Source of the DNA: CAVQBJ01 sp963819075
GTDB taxonomy: Bacteria; Actinomycetota; Thermoleophilia; Solirubrobacterales; Solirubrobacteraceae
Assembly: GCA_963819075.1 (NCBI GenBank)
Contig: CAWFUP010000008.1
Location: forward strand, 313,506 to 377,505
Direction: 5' to 3'
Length of the DNA: 64,000 nt
The notes below the pieces were generated by a model, which saw only the letters and a program-made list of their open reading frames with translations, did not search any database and was not told where the DNA came from. The position numbers and the translations under genes were made by a program. Below, piece after piece: positions 34,294 through 43,136 of the stretch (the first letter of the stretch is position 1; each line of letters opens with the position of its first letter).

Positions 34294-35400
34294 ATGTCAG
34301 ACGGCGCAGGTATGGACACCACGGTTCACCAGCAGCGCTTCTGTGCCGGATGCGGAGCCGAAGTGGGCGAGGCGCGCTTCTGCCGCAAATGCGGCGCCGA
34401 GCAGGTCACACAAGCCGGCGCAGCGGTAGCGCCGCTCCCGCCGACCGAGCAGCAACTGCCGGCCGGACCGTGGCTGGGCAGCGGCCCTCCGAGCGCGCCC
34501 CGCACATCGGCGCCTCCCGCGCCCCCGCAGCCGTCGTCGTCCGGTTCGAAGCTTCCGTGGATCGCGGGTGGCGTCGCCGGATTGGTGGTACTCGGCGTCA
34601 TCGCCGCGATCTTGTTGTCCTCAAGCGGAGGGACGAATTCGACATCGAGCTACCGGCAGAGTCTTGCCGGCGCGCTCGGGCCGCTCGTCAGCGCGAACTC
34701 GAACCTCGGCAGCAGTCTCCAGTCGCTGTCCGGTAGCGACGACTCCGCCCAGAAGGCCGCGCTCACACAGACGCAGACCGCGCTGACCACAGCGCAGGGC
34801 GCGGTCGGCGCGATCAGCGTGCCGTCGAGTGCCACGCAACTGTCGCAGCAGACCCAGCAGGCGCTCGCCGATGAGAATGGCTACCTACAGGAGGTAGCAT
34901 CGTTGCTAGGGACGCCATCGCAAAACGCCGCCGCGCAGATCCAGCCATTGGCCACGAGCGCCACCGCAGCGCTCGTGCCACTGAATGCGCTGGTCGCCGG
35001 TGCGTCGGGAAGCATCTCCGGCGTGAGCACCTTGGTGTCGTGGGGGCAGGGCCAGGCCAGCGCCGCGCAACACTCGCGGACCATCGCCCAGCAGCGCGAG
35101 CTTCAGCAGGCCGCTCGGAGCGCTTCACAACCGTCCTCTGGCGGTAGCGGAGGAGGAAGCTCGGCTGGTCCGCTGTCATCGAGCCAACAGTGCGGCGGCG
35201 GTGTGGTCGCGGGCCCCAACACCTCCTGCGCGTTCGCCCTGAACGTCCAGCAGGCCTGGCAGCAGGCGCCGGGAACGACTAACACTGTTGACGTGTACTC
35301 CCCAGTTACCGGGCAGACATACACGATGACCTGCGGGCCCGCCGGCACGGAGATCTCGTGCAGCGGCGCAAACAATGCGTCGGTTACGTTCCCCGGCTGA
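34294..35400 (+). CDS. Zinc-ribbon protein with one membrane helix and an extracellular helical/Cys domain
   Basis: A 368-residue protein; an ATG at 34312 (MDTTVHQQ) is an alternative start. The N-terminal zinc ribbon is FCAGCGAEVGEARFCRKCGAE. A Pro-rich linker leads to one transmembrane helix at ~88-110 (LPWIAGGVAGLVVLGVIAAILLSS). The outside part is a long Gln/Ala/Ser-rich helical region, perhaps coiled coil (~118-290). It ends in a compact domain with paired Cys (CGGGVVAGPNTSCAFALNVQQAW, VDVYSPVTGQTYTMTC, ISCSG). Topology: ribbon inside, domain outside, suggesting an envelope sensor or scaffold. Function unknown. Confidence 0.78.
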   Translation: MSDGAGMDTTVHQQRFCAGCGAEVGEARFCRKCGAEQVTQAGAAVAPLPPTEQQLPAGPWLGSGPPSAPRTSAPPAPPQPSSSGSKLPWIAGGVAGLVVLGVIAAILLSSSGGTNSTSSYRQSLAGALGPLVSANSNLGSSLQSLSGSDDSAQKAALTQTQTALTTAQGAVGAISVPSSATQLSQQTQQALADENGYLQEVASLLGTPSQNAAAQIQPLATSATAALVPLNALVAGASGSISGVSTLVSWGQGQASAAQHSRTIAQQRELQQAARSASQPSSGGSGGGSSAGPLSSSQQCGGGVVAGPNTSCAFALNVQQAWQQAPGTTNTVDVYSPVTGQTYTMTCGPAGTEISCSGANNASVTFPG

Positions 35401-35746
35401 TCGCGTCTAATCGCCGGCGCAGACTCCGCTGGCGAACCAGGATCCGGCCTGCCGTGCGCCGCGAGCCCGGGCCGCCGCCGGAGGAACGACAGACCCCCGC
35501 CCGCCCCACGTTCTGCGTCAACGGCGCGTTCGTGATGGACCGGGCGACTGGCTCAGCCGAATCGCGCCGCGCGTAGCGCTCGCTCAGCTCTGCGCCGTGC
35601 TGAGCGCGGCTGCTCAGGGAGCCATCGTCCCGCCGCGCACAGGTAGCATCACCGCGCGTGAGCGTCTCACCGGTCCACCGCATCCCTTCACTGGCGTCGC
35701 TTGCGTTGGTCGAGCGCGGCACGTCTCGCGATGGCCGACGGTAGCG
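35401..35746. other. Intergenic stretch upstream of the repeat/FecR-like protein gene
   Basis: The downstream frame can be read back to a GTG at 35597, but that part lacks a signal peptide and is unlikely to be translated. A long minus-strand frame covering this stretch and the repeats is an antisense shadow. Nothing else is supported. Confidence 0.4.
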
Positions 35747-38227
35747 ATGCGGGTGACCCGGCGCCCGGCGACTTTCGTGACGCGCGTCGCGCTCGCGCTG
35801 CTCGTCGCCCTGGTCGCCGTCCTCCCAGCCACCGTCGCCGGCGCGGCTCAGCCGGTCACGAGCCTGTCGGGGTCGGTCTCGCCGTCGATCGCCAGCAGCA
35901 CCGAAGCCGCGTACACGATCGACTTTACGACGTCGTCGCAGGGCGCCCTCACGGTTGGCGCGAGCACCATCACCATCAGCCTCCCGAACACCGGCGGCTG
36001 CGTCGGCAGCTACACCGGCGATGGCCAGGTCACCGTCACCGACCTGAGCACCCACGTCAGCGGCCAGGTCCAATGCGGTGCATTCCCTGGGACCTTCGGC
36101 ACCCCTATCCCCATCGGCCCAGGTGATCAGGTCCAGATCACCACTCCGGCGGACTACACCGCACCCCCCAACACGGGACCCGAAACCTTCAGCGTCGCCA
36201 CCTCCAAGGACGCCCAGACCACCGCCACGCTCACGGTCGCCCACGCCGCCCAGGCCCTCACGAACGTTACGGGGACGGTCTCGCCGTCGATCGCCAGCAG
36301 CACCGAAGCCGCGTACACGATCGACTTTACGACGTCGTCGCAGGGCGCCCTCACGGTTGGCGCGAGCACCATCACCATCAGCCTCCCGAACACCGGCGGC
36401 TGCGTCGGCAGCTACACCGGCGATGGCCAGGTCACCGTCACCGACCTGAGCACCCACGTCAGCGGCCAGGTCCAATGCGGTGCATTCCCTGGGACCTTCG
36501 GCACCCCTATCCCCATCGGCCCAGGTGATCAGGTCCAGATCACCACTCCGGCGGACTACACCGCACCCCCCAACACGGGACCCGAAACCTTCAGCGTCGC
36601 CACCTCCAAGGACGCCCAGACCACCGCCACGCTCACGGTCGCCCACGCCGCCCAGGCCCTCACGAACGTTACGGGGACGGTCTCGCCGTCGATCGCCAGC
36701 AGCACCGAAGCCGCGTACACGATCGACTTTACGACGTCGTCGCAGGGCGCCCTCACGGTTGGCGCGAGCACCATCACCATCAGCCTCCCGAACACCGGCG
36801 GCTGCGTCGGCAGCTACACCGGCGATGGCCAGGTCACCGTCACCGACCTGAGCACCCACGTCAGCGGCCAGGTCCAATGCGGTGCATTCCCTGGGACCTT
36901 CGGCACCCCTATCCCCATCGGCCCAGGTGATCAGGTCCAGATCACCACTCCGGCGGACTACACCGCACCCCCCAACACGGGACCCGAAACCTTCAGCGTC
37001 GCCACCTCCAAGGACGCCCAGACCACCGCCACGCTCACGGTCGCCCACGCCGCCCAGGCCCTCACGAACGTTACGGGGACGGTCTCGTCAGCGGCGCCGT
37101 CCGGCCTGGCCGCGTATACCGTGGACTTCACCTCCTCCTTGCAGGGTGCCCTTGCCGTCGGCGTGAGCTCCATCACCGTGAGTCTCGCCGGGCTCGGCGG
37201 CTGCAACGGTAGCTACACCGGGAATGGCCAGGTCACCGTCACCGACCTCAGCACCCATGTCAGCGGCCAAATCAGCTGCGGCCAATTCCCTGGGACCTTC
37301 GGAACCCCTATCGCCATCGGCCCAGGTGATCAAGTCCAGATCACCACCCCCGCCGACTACAGCCCGCTCCTGAGCGTCCCGGAGACCTTCAGCGTCGCCA
37401 CCTCCAAGGACGGCGAGACGTTCGGCACAGCAGGACCGCCGGTCACGACCACAGCCACCACGACAACCGCGACAACGACGACCACGACCACATCGGCGAC
37501 GGCCTCTAGCACGAGCACGACATCGACGACGCTGCCTGTGACAACGGCGACGGGGGCGAGCGCCGACACTAACCCTGCTGGCGCGACGACGACCACGTCG
37601 AGCCCGACCGCCCGGGGCGGGGTGAGCGCGGCCCAGGCCTCGGTGGCCGCCCCGGTGGTGGGAGTGCGCCAGACGGTCGCGCCCGTCTCGGGCGTGGTGC
37701 TCGTGCGGCCCAGAGGCTCAGCGGGCTTCGTGCCCCTCACGATGCTTGGCAGCCTCCCGAATGGCAGCGAGATCGATGCGACGAACGGCACGGGCACAGT
37801 AACGGTGGCCGCCGGCGGTGGCCACACGCAGTCGGCCGAGGCCACGGGCGGGCGCTTCGTTCTCGAGCAGGGCCGCTCCGCCGGCGGCCCGACCCGGCTC
37901 GTGCTCTCACTGCCGCTCAGCGGCTGCCCTGCGGTGCCGCTGCCCTCGGGGTCGGCCGCGAGCGTCGAGGCTCGCGGCGCTGCGAAGGCGCGATCGGGAC
38001 CGGTCACCAGACACCTATGGGTGTCGGAGACCGGCGGCCACTGGGGCACCAACGGCCGCTTCGTCAGCACGAGCGTTGAGGGAACGCGGTGGCTGACGAC
38101 GGACGTCTGCACGAGTTCGAGTGTCGAGGTCGCTTCGGGGAAGGTCCGCGTGCGCGATCTTGTGCGGGGGACGACCACCGTGATCACGGCCGGCCGTCGT
38201 TACACGGCGACCAGCCGCCGCCGATAG
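35747..38227 (+). CDS. Secreted repeat protein with C-terminal FecR-like domain
   Basis: An 826-residue protein from an ATG at 35747, where a signal peptide begins (RRPATFVTRVALALLVALVAVLPATVAGA). Four ~134-residue beta-rich repeats follow (VSPSIASSTEAAYTIDFTTSSQGAL, TITISLPNTGGC, QVTVTDLSTHVSGQVQCG, GDQVQITTPADY, FSVATSKD). The first three are identical in DNA; the fourth is diverged. A Thr-rich linker leads to a ~200-residue module (VVLVRPRGSAGFVPLTMLGSLPNGSEIDA, then HLWVSETGGHWGTNGRFVSTSVEGTRWLTTD.CTSSSVEV) resembling FecR-type domains. The same module occurs in the convergent neighbour at 38247. The repeats resemble those of the giant protein (YTIDFTTS, STSKD), so both probably share a repeat ancestry. 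Extracellular; partner unknown. Confidence 0.82.
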   Translation: MRVTRRPATFVTRVALALLVALVAVLPATVAGAAQPVTSLSGSVSPSIASSTEAAYTIDFTTSSQGALTVGASTITISLPNTGGCVGSYTGDGQVTVTDLSTHVSGQVQCGAFPGTFGTPIPIGPGDQVQITTPADYTAPPNTGPETFSVATSKDAQTTATLTVAHAAQALTNVTGTVSPSIASSTEAAYTIDFTTSSQGALTVGASTITISLPNTGGCVGSYTGDGQVTVTDLSTHVSGQVQCGAFPGTFGTPIPIGPGDQVQITTPADYTAPPNTGPETFSVATSKDAQTTATLTVAHAAQALTNVTGTVSPSIASSTEAAYTIDFTTSSQGALTVGASTITISLPNTGGCVGSYTGDGQVTVTDLSTHVSGQVQCGAFPGTFGTPIPIGPGDQVQITTPADYTAPPNTGPETFSVATSKDAQTTATLTVAHAAQALTNVTGTVSSAAPSGLAAYTVDFTSSLQGALAVGVSSITVSLAGLGGCNGSYTGNGQVTVTDLSTHVSGQISCGQFPGTFGTPIAIGPGDQVQITTPADYSPLLSVPETFSVATSKDGETFGTAGPPVTTTATTTTATTTTTTTSATASSTSTTSTTLPVTTATGASADTNPAGATTTTSSPTARGGVSAAQASVAAPVVGVRQTVAPVSGVVLVRPRGSAGFVPLTMLGSLPNGSEIDATNGTGTVTVAAGGGHTQSAEATGGRFVLEQGRSAGGPTRLVLSLPLSGCPAVPLPSGSAASVEARGAAKARSGPVTRHLWVSETGGHWGTNGRFVSTSVEGTRWLTTDVCTSSSVEVASGKVRVRDLVRGTTTVITAGRRYTATSRRR
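35877..37082. repeat. Three identical 402-bp tandem repeats
   Basis: GCCGTCGATC starts units at 35881, 36283 and 36685, a period of exactly 402 bp (134 codons, in frame). The three copies appear identical. A fourth, diverged unit follows from about 37083. Confidence 0.9.
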
Positions 38228-38246
38228 GCGCGGCCGTCGTCGTTGC

Positions 38247-40787
38247 CTACCCGCGGCACGCCCTCGCCGTCACGTTGGCCTGGGCGATGAGCCAGTTCCC
38301 GCCGCGGTCGTCGAGCTGGTAGGAGCCGCTCCATTGGCGGCAGCCGAACCGGTGGTCACGGGTGACGAGGCTCACGACGGCGACGCTGGCGGTGGAAGCC
38401 GACCGTGAAGAGAGGCGGCCGCGATAGGCGACGCTCTCGATCCCGTAGGAGCGCTCCATCGCGGTGAACTGCGCTTGGGACTGCGGGATCGCGCCGGGCA
38501 CGAGATAGCCATAGGCACGCGCGTACTGGCGCGCGGCGACCGCCGACCAGTACGCATTGGTCACCGCAAGCGGCCCCGGCGGAGGGGGCGGCTGCGGTGG
38601 CGGCTGCGAGTGATGGGCCGTGGGCTTGGCGGTCGAGTAGTGCTGGCCGGCGCGGACAACGACCGTTCGGTGGGTGATGAGATCGGTGACGGCCACCACG
38701 CCCTGGGTGACGTCGACGCTCGAGCTCGAGCAGGTGTCGGCTGTAAGCCATTGCGTGCCCTCCACGGCCGTGGAGACGTAGCGGCCGGTCGTGCCGAACG
38801 ACCCGCCGTTGTCGCCCGCCCACAGGTGACGTTCGGTCGTGTGCCTCGCCCGCGCCGCGGACGCCCCCTGCGCCGAGCAACCGATGAGCGGCTGGGAGAG
38901 CACGAAGTGGGTCTCGTAAGGCGGGGCGGCGTCCTGGTCGATGACGAACTCCCCGCTGTGAAGGGTCGCGCCGCGCTCAGCCGGCGAGCCGCCGGAGGCG
39001 ACGGTGACGAGGACGGTGCCGGCTAGCGCGTCGACGTCGGCGCCCACCGGTACCAGCGCCGAGCCGCTGAGCGCGTGCGCCGCCGTCTTCCCGGGAAGGC
39101 GATAGGTGACCGTGCCGCCCTTCAGCGTCAGTAGGACGCTCGTGTGCAGGACCGGCACCGGCCCGGCCGGGGTCGTGCCGATCACGCCCGTCCAGCGCTC
39201 TGCCAGGGGTTGCGAGCCGCCCTGGCTCATCGCGGGTGTGACGGCGCCGACGGCCATGCACGCGGTCGGCAATGCACAGGACACGCTCTCGAACGCCGCC
39301 GAGCTCGCGCTGCTGAGTGTCGCGCCGCCCGCGGCAGCCGCGTCGCCCTGGACCGCCCAGGATGTGCCGTTCCACGAGTACCCCTGCAGCACCGAGTTGC
39401 CGTCCTCTCCGACGGCAAGGCAGCGCGTCGCCGCCGGGCAGGAGACGCTCGCGAGCGACACAGAAGTCCCGTCCGAGGCTGGGGGCACGGTCTGCGCGCT
39501 CCAGGCCGAGCCGGTCCAGCCGAGCGTGAGCCCGTTGCCCACTGTCTCGCACGCGCCCGGGAGCACGCACGAAACGGTCGGCAGGCCCGTGCTGCCGGCC
39601 GTCGGCTGGATCGTCCAAGTCGCGCCGTTCCAGGCCTCCGCGAGTGGGGCGCTGGCGCCGGAGAAGTCCACGCCGTCACCGCCGACCGCCACGCACGAGC
39701 TGACCGAAAGGCAGGACACCGAGGACAGATCGCTTGTGTCGTTCGCGGGCGTCGGGGGCGTGACGATCGACCAGCCGGTCCCATTCCAGATCTCCGACAG
39801 GGGCGTCGGGTTGTCGCCGACGCCTGCGCCGGCCGCGTCGCCGGTCACGTAGCCCACCGCGACGCAGGCCGTGGGCGAGACGCACGAGACGCCGGAGAGG
39901 ACGTCGCCCTCGGAGCCGAAGGCGCCCGTTGGCGCCTGAGGCGTCGAGGTCACCGACCACCCGCCGCCGCTCCACGTCTCCACCAGCGGGTAACCCTGGT
40001 AGCCCTGGAGGCTGACGCCGACCGCCACGCACCAGCCCGCGGTCGGGCAGGAGACCCCGAGTAGCCTGTTCGAATACCCGTCTGGCGACGGCGTCGCAAG
40101 GATGTGCCACGCCGAGCCGTTCCAGCTCTCGGCGAGCGGGACGTCGTCTCCCTGCCCGCTCGTGTCGGTGTAGCCGACCGCGATGCAGTCCTGAGCCGTG
40201 ACGCAGGAGATGCTCGTGAGCTGGCTTCCCATCGAGCCGGGCGGATCGGACGCAGCTTCGTCGGCCCACTGCTGCGGGCCGGTTCCCCCCGGGGCGCCGC
40301 GCTTTGGCTGGGGCGCCGTGAGCACGCGCGAGCAGCTGAGGTTGGGGAGCAGGCTGTCGATGGCGCTCGACGGTACGCCGGGCGCGTTTAGGTGAATCGT
40401 CGAGTAGTACAGGCGACCGTCGCTGCAGCGCTCGATGTTGGTGAGGGTGAACGTCGCACGCTCGTGCACGTGGCCGTTCGAGCAGGCGGCTGAGCACCCC
40501 TGAAAGTCGACCGTCCCAGAGCCGATCGCCTGCTTGGCGCCATAGGAGCGGTAGCTGACGCCGCTGATCACCGCCTCGAGGGTGCCCCCGCAGTGCAGCG
40601 GGAACGACGCCGGGCGAATGGCCGGCCCCTGATGCGTGATGATGGTCGCCCCGATGTCGCCGCACCGCGACGTCACGTACACGCTCGTCCCGGCCGCCTG
40701 CGCCGTCCCGGAGAAGGCGGCGACACTGAGCGCGAGAACGAGCGGGACGCGCAGCTTTTGCAAAACGTTGACACCCCTTCCGCGCAT
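38247..40787 (-). CDS. Secreted protein with WNG/SC repeats, FecR-like and NTF2-like domains
   Basis: About 846 residues from an ATG at 40787; the frame extends further upstream without a signal sequence. Signal peptide LRVPLVLALSVAAFSGTAQA, then a Cys-rich N-terminal domain to ~170. Next come about seven propeller-like repeats built on SC......C.AVG and PL.E.WNG..W (~190-560), which resemble Vgb-type blades. The FecR-like module follows (HLWAGDNGGSFGTTGRYVSTAVEGTQWLTADTCSSSSVDV). A Pro-rich linker leads to a ~105-residue NTF2-like domain (AYWSAVAARQYARAYGYLVPG, VAVVSLVTRDHRFGCRQWSGSY, WLIAQA). It is convergent with the gene ending at 38227, 19 bp away. The shared modules suggest the two belong to one surface system. 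Confidence 0.8.
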   Translation of the reverse strand: MRGRGVNVLQKLRVPLVLALSVAAFSGTAQAAGTSVYVTSRCGDIGATIITHQGPAIRPASFPLHCGGTLEAVISGVSYRSYGAKQAIGSGTVDFQGCSAACSNGHVHERATFTLTNIERCSDGRLYYSTIHLNAPGVPSSAIDSLLPNLSCSRVLTAPQPKRGAPGGTGPQQWADEAASDPPGSMGSQLTSISCVTAQDCIAVGYTDTSGQGDDVPLAESWNGSAWHILATPSPDGYSNRLLGVSCPTAGWCVAVGVSLQGYQGYPLVETWSGGGWSVTSTPQAPTGAFGSEGDVLSGVSCVSPTACVAVGYVTGDAAGAGVGDNPTPLSEIWNGTGWSIVTPPTPANDTSDLSSVSCLSVSSCVAVGGDGVDFSGASAPLAEAWNGATWTIQPTAGSTGLPTVSCVLPGACETVGNGLTLGWTGSAWSAQTVPPASDGTSVSLASVSCPAATRCLAVGEDGNSVLQGYSWNGTSWAVQGDAAAAGGATLSSASSAAFESVSCALPTACMAVGAVTPAMSQGGSQPLAERWTGVIGTTPAGPVPVLHTSVLLTLKGGTVTYRLPGKTAAHALSGSALVPVGADVDALAGTVLVTVASGGSPAERGATLHSGEFVIDQDAAPPYETHFVLSQPLIGCSAQGASAARARHTTERHLWAGDNGGSFGTTGRYVSTAVEGTQWLTADTCSSSSVDVTQGVVAVTDLITHRTVVVRAGQHYSTAKPTAHHSQPPPQPPPPPGPLAVTNAYWSAVAARQYARAYGYLVPGAIPQSQAQFTAMERSYGIESVAYRGRLSSRSASTASVAVVSLVTRDHRFGCRQWSGSYQLDDRGGNWLIAQANVTARACRG

Positions 40788-40936
40788 ACGCCTCGGGCAC
40801 ACTAGCGGCAGGGTTTGGGTAGACGTCGCGTGGCGTTCCATGCCCGACACGCTAGGCGGCGGCACACCCTCGCTCACCTCACCAAAGGTGGGCAACCGCC
40901 CCACCTCGCGGCGGCGGCCTGCGGAGCGGTGGCGAG

Positions 40937-42184
40937 TTAGGGCTGTTCACGCAGCGCGAGCACCCGCGCGAGCGAGCGCTCGTCGGCGGTGACGGTCAAC
41001 CGCCCCGTGGATAGGGCGGTCGCGAGGCGATGGAGCACCGAGACGCCTTCGGAGGGGCTGTTCTCACTCGGGAGCCGCGCCGAGGCGAGCAGCAGGTCGG
41101 CACCCGCCTCGGCGGCGAGCTCACCGCGAACGGACACTGAGCCGTACAGCGCGAGCGCGCCGGCGGCGAGCGAGTCGCTCACAGTCACGCCCGTGAAGCC
41201 GAGCCGGCCGCGCAGCTCCCCGCCGATGACCAGCGGCGAGAGACCCGCCGGCCGCGAAGGGTCAAGCGCGGGATAGGTGGCCCATGACACCATCACGAGT
41301 TTCACGCCAGCGGAAATGGCTGCCCCAAACGGCGCCTCCTCAACCGCACGCAGCTCGCCGAGCGGCTCGTCGAGCGTCACCGGTCCCGCGTCGGTGTCCT
41401 GCGCGGCGCTGGCCGTCCCGAGCCCCGGGAAGTGCTTGGCGGTGGCGGCGACCCCCGTTCGTTGCTGCGCGGCGATAAACGCGGTCCCGAGCGCCGAGTC
41501 AAGCGACGCGTTCGGGCCGTACGAGCGGCCGTCCACTTGGTCGAACCCGGAGCGCGAGCGCGCAACGTCGAGCACCGGGGCGAGGTTCACACTGATCCCC
41601 GCTTGGCGCAGGTTAGCGCCCGCGCCCGCGCCGGAGGCCGAGGCGAGCGACGCCGCGGCCCGGCTCGCGCCGATCTGGGCCTCGGACAACGCCGGGGCGC
41701 CGGGCAGCCGCCGCACGAGACCGCCCTCCTGATCGACGAGCATGAGCAGCGGGACGTGCACCGGGCTTGACGCGTTGGCCCGCTGAAGCACACTAACCAC
41801 CCCGCGCAGTTGGGCGCCGCTCACCACGTTTGACGCGAAGAAGATGACCCCGGCCGCCTCGCCCGCGTGGATGCGATAGAGGAGGTCGGCCGGCGGCTGC
41901 AGACCCGCGTACGCGTAGATGATGCGCTGCCCCGCAAGCTGGGCGATCGACAGCGACGCCCCTCGCGCGGACCCCGGCCGCGATCGGCTCACGCTGCTCG
42001 ACCAGCGGGACTCGCGGCCGCGGCCCGCACCGGCTACCGAGGTCTTAGGACGTTGCGCCCGCGCCGCGACCTCGCGCCCCGGCAGCCTGGTCGACGCGGC
42101 CTGCCCTCCCGACTCGGCGGTGCGGCCGGCGAGAAACCCGGCGGCCGTGAGGAGCGCGAGCAGCGGGACCGCGCCGAGACTCAC
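40937..42184 (-). CDS. Glycoside hydrolase family 3 (NagZ-like) exported protein
   Basis: A GH3 N-terminal TIM-barrel protein of ~415 residues. A GTG at 42184 overlaps the TGA of the upstream gene (GTGA). Starts at 42193 or 42229 would add Arg residues before the hydrophobic segment (LGAVPLLALLTAAGFLAG), which a signal anchor would favour, so the start is uncertain. GH3 motifs: LLMLVDQEGGLVRRLPG, VNLAPVLDVAR, ATAKHFPGLG, and GVTVSDSL with the expected nucleophile Asp. The bacterial NagZ motif KHFPGHG with its Asp-His pair is changed to KHFPGLG...QDTD, so the usual general acid/base His is not obvious. Likely role: trimming N-acetyl sugars from peptidoglycan or surface glycans. It is co-translated with the upstream zinc-ribbon/NTF2 protein. 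Confidence 0.82.
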   Translation of the reverse strand: MSLGAVPLLALLTAAGFLAGRTAESGGQAASTRLPGREVAARAQRPKTSVAGAGRGRESRWSSSVSRSRPGSARGASLSIAQLAGQRIIYAYAGLQPPADLLYRIHAGEAAGVIFFASNVVSGAQLRGVVSVLQRANASSPVHVPLLMLVDQEGGLVRRLPGAPALSEAQIGASRAAASLASASGAGAGANLRQAGISVNLAPVLDVARSRSGFDQVDGRSYGPNASLDSALGTAFIAAQQRTGVAATAKHFPGLGTASAAQDTDAGPVTLDEPLGELRAVEEAPFGAAISAGVKLVMVSWATYPALDPSRPAGLSPLVIGGELRGRLGFTGVTVSDSLAAGALALYGSVSVRGELAAEAGADLLLASARLPSENSPSEGVSVLHRLATALSTGRLTVTADERSLARVLALREQP

Positions 42185-43095
42185 CCGCCGCACGCCTGAA
42201 CGCCGAGATCGGCGTGGGCGATGAGCCATCCGCCGTCGCCTCCGACAAGGTCGTAGGAGCCGCTCCAGTCCCGGCAGCCGAACTGGGCGTCGTCGGTGAC
42301 GAGGGAGATCACCGCAACGGTGGCCGATGCGGGCGTGCGGTCGATCAGCCGTCCTTCGAAGGCGGCCGAGCCGATGTTCGCGGCCTGCTCGTCGGCTACG
42401 AACTGCGCCTCGCTCTGGCCGATCGAGCCGGGGACGAGCAGCGCGTAGGCGCCGGTGAAGTCGTGCGCGCGGACATCGGCCCAGTAATCGGTCACGGTCG
42501 AGAGCGGGCCGGCGATTGCGGGCGACTGTCGCGGGGCGGCGGTCTGCGCCGCCACGGGCGGCCTCGCGGGCGCGGGCGCCGGCACGTCGGCGGTGCTCGT
42601 CTCCTCGAGCACCTTGGTGACGACCTTCCGGATGACGATGGCGGTGGACACGGGGTTGGCCGGTGTCGCCGCGGGCCGCGGATCGGCCGCTGGCATGTGC
42701 ACCTGCCGCTGATTATCACGGGCGAGCACCTGCGCTGTGGCGAGCGCCCTCGCCGGCGCGGGCGAGCGGTGGCCGAGCGCGATCACCGCGGCCACACCAC
42801 AGCCCGCCAGCACGAGCACCACGCCGCCGAGCGCGACCACCGGACCCCGCGCGCGGCGCTTCACGCGCTCGACGGGCCGGTGTGTCTCTGCGACCGGCGC
42901 GACCGGCAGGCCGCAAGCGCGGCAGAACCGGCCGTGGTGCAGCGCGGACTCGCCGCACGCCGCGCACACGGAGCCCGGAGGGGGCGCCGGCCGCTCGTCG
43001 CGATCGGCGCCGCAGCGAGGGCAGAAGCGCGCGCCGTCGCGGAGCGAATTGCCGCACGCCTGACACGCGGTCTCTGACTCGGACATCGCGTTCAC
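42181..43095 (-). CDS. Double zinc-ribbon membrane protein with NTF2-like exterior domain
   Basis: A 304-residue protein. The GTG at 43095 follows AAAGGA at a suitable distance; an ATG at 43086 is the alternative. Two zinc ribbons open the protein (CQACGNSLRDGARFCPRCGAD and CAACGESALHHGRFCRACGLP). A basic stretch and one transmembrane helix follow (GPVVALGGVVLVLAGCGVAAVIAL). A Pro/Ala linker leads to a ~105-residue NTF2-like domain (DYWADVRAHDFTGAYALLVPGSIGQSEAQF, VAVISLVTDDAQFGCRDWSGSY, WLIAHAD). The last domain is homologous to the C-terminus of the protein at 38247. Coupled by a 4-nt overlap to the GH3 gene, which suggests a joint envelope function. Confidence 0.82.
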   Translation of the reverse strand: MNAMSESETACQACGNSLRDGARFCPRCGADRDERPAPPPGSVCAACGESALHHGRFCRACGLPVAPVAETHRPVERVKRRARGPVVALGGVVLVLAGCGVAAVIALGHRSPAPARALATAQVLARDNQRQVHMPAADPRPAATPANPVSTAIVIRKVVTKVLEETSTADVPAPAPARPPVAAQTAAPRQSPAIAGPLSTVTDYWADVRAHDFTGAYALLVPGSIGQSEAQFVADEQAANIGSAAFEGRLIDRTPASATVAVISLVTDDAQFGCRDWSGSYDLVGGDGGWLIAHADLGVQACGG

Positions 43096-43136
43096 CGTAG
43101 TCCTTTCCTCTCTGGTGTGCTCGCCGCGCGCGGCGG

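Noticed and set aside
35384..37048. A 554-codon minus-strand frame with a Gly/Arg/Asp-rich repeated sequence
   Set aside because: Antisense to the 402-bp repeats of the real secreted protein; its low-complexity repeat is a by-product of high GC and the tandem units.
37441..37620. Thr-rich coding stretches (also at 5500-5730 and 49080-49180) as simple repeats of separate origin
   Set aside because: They are ordinary Ser/Thr-rich linkers of secreted proteins read in frame.
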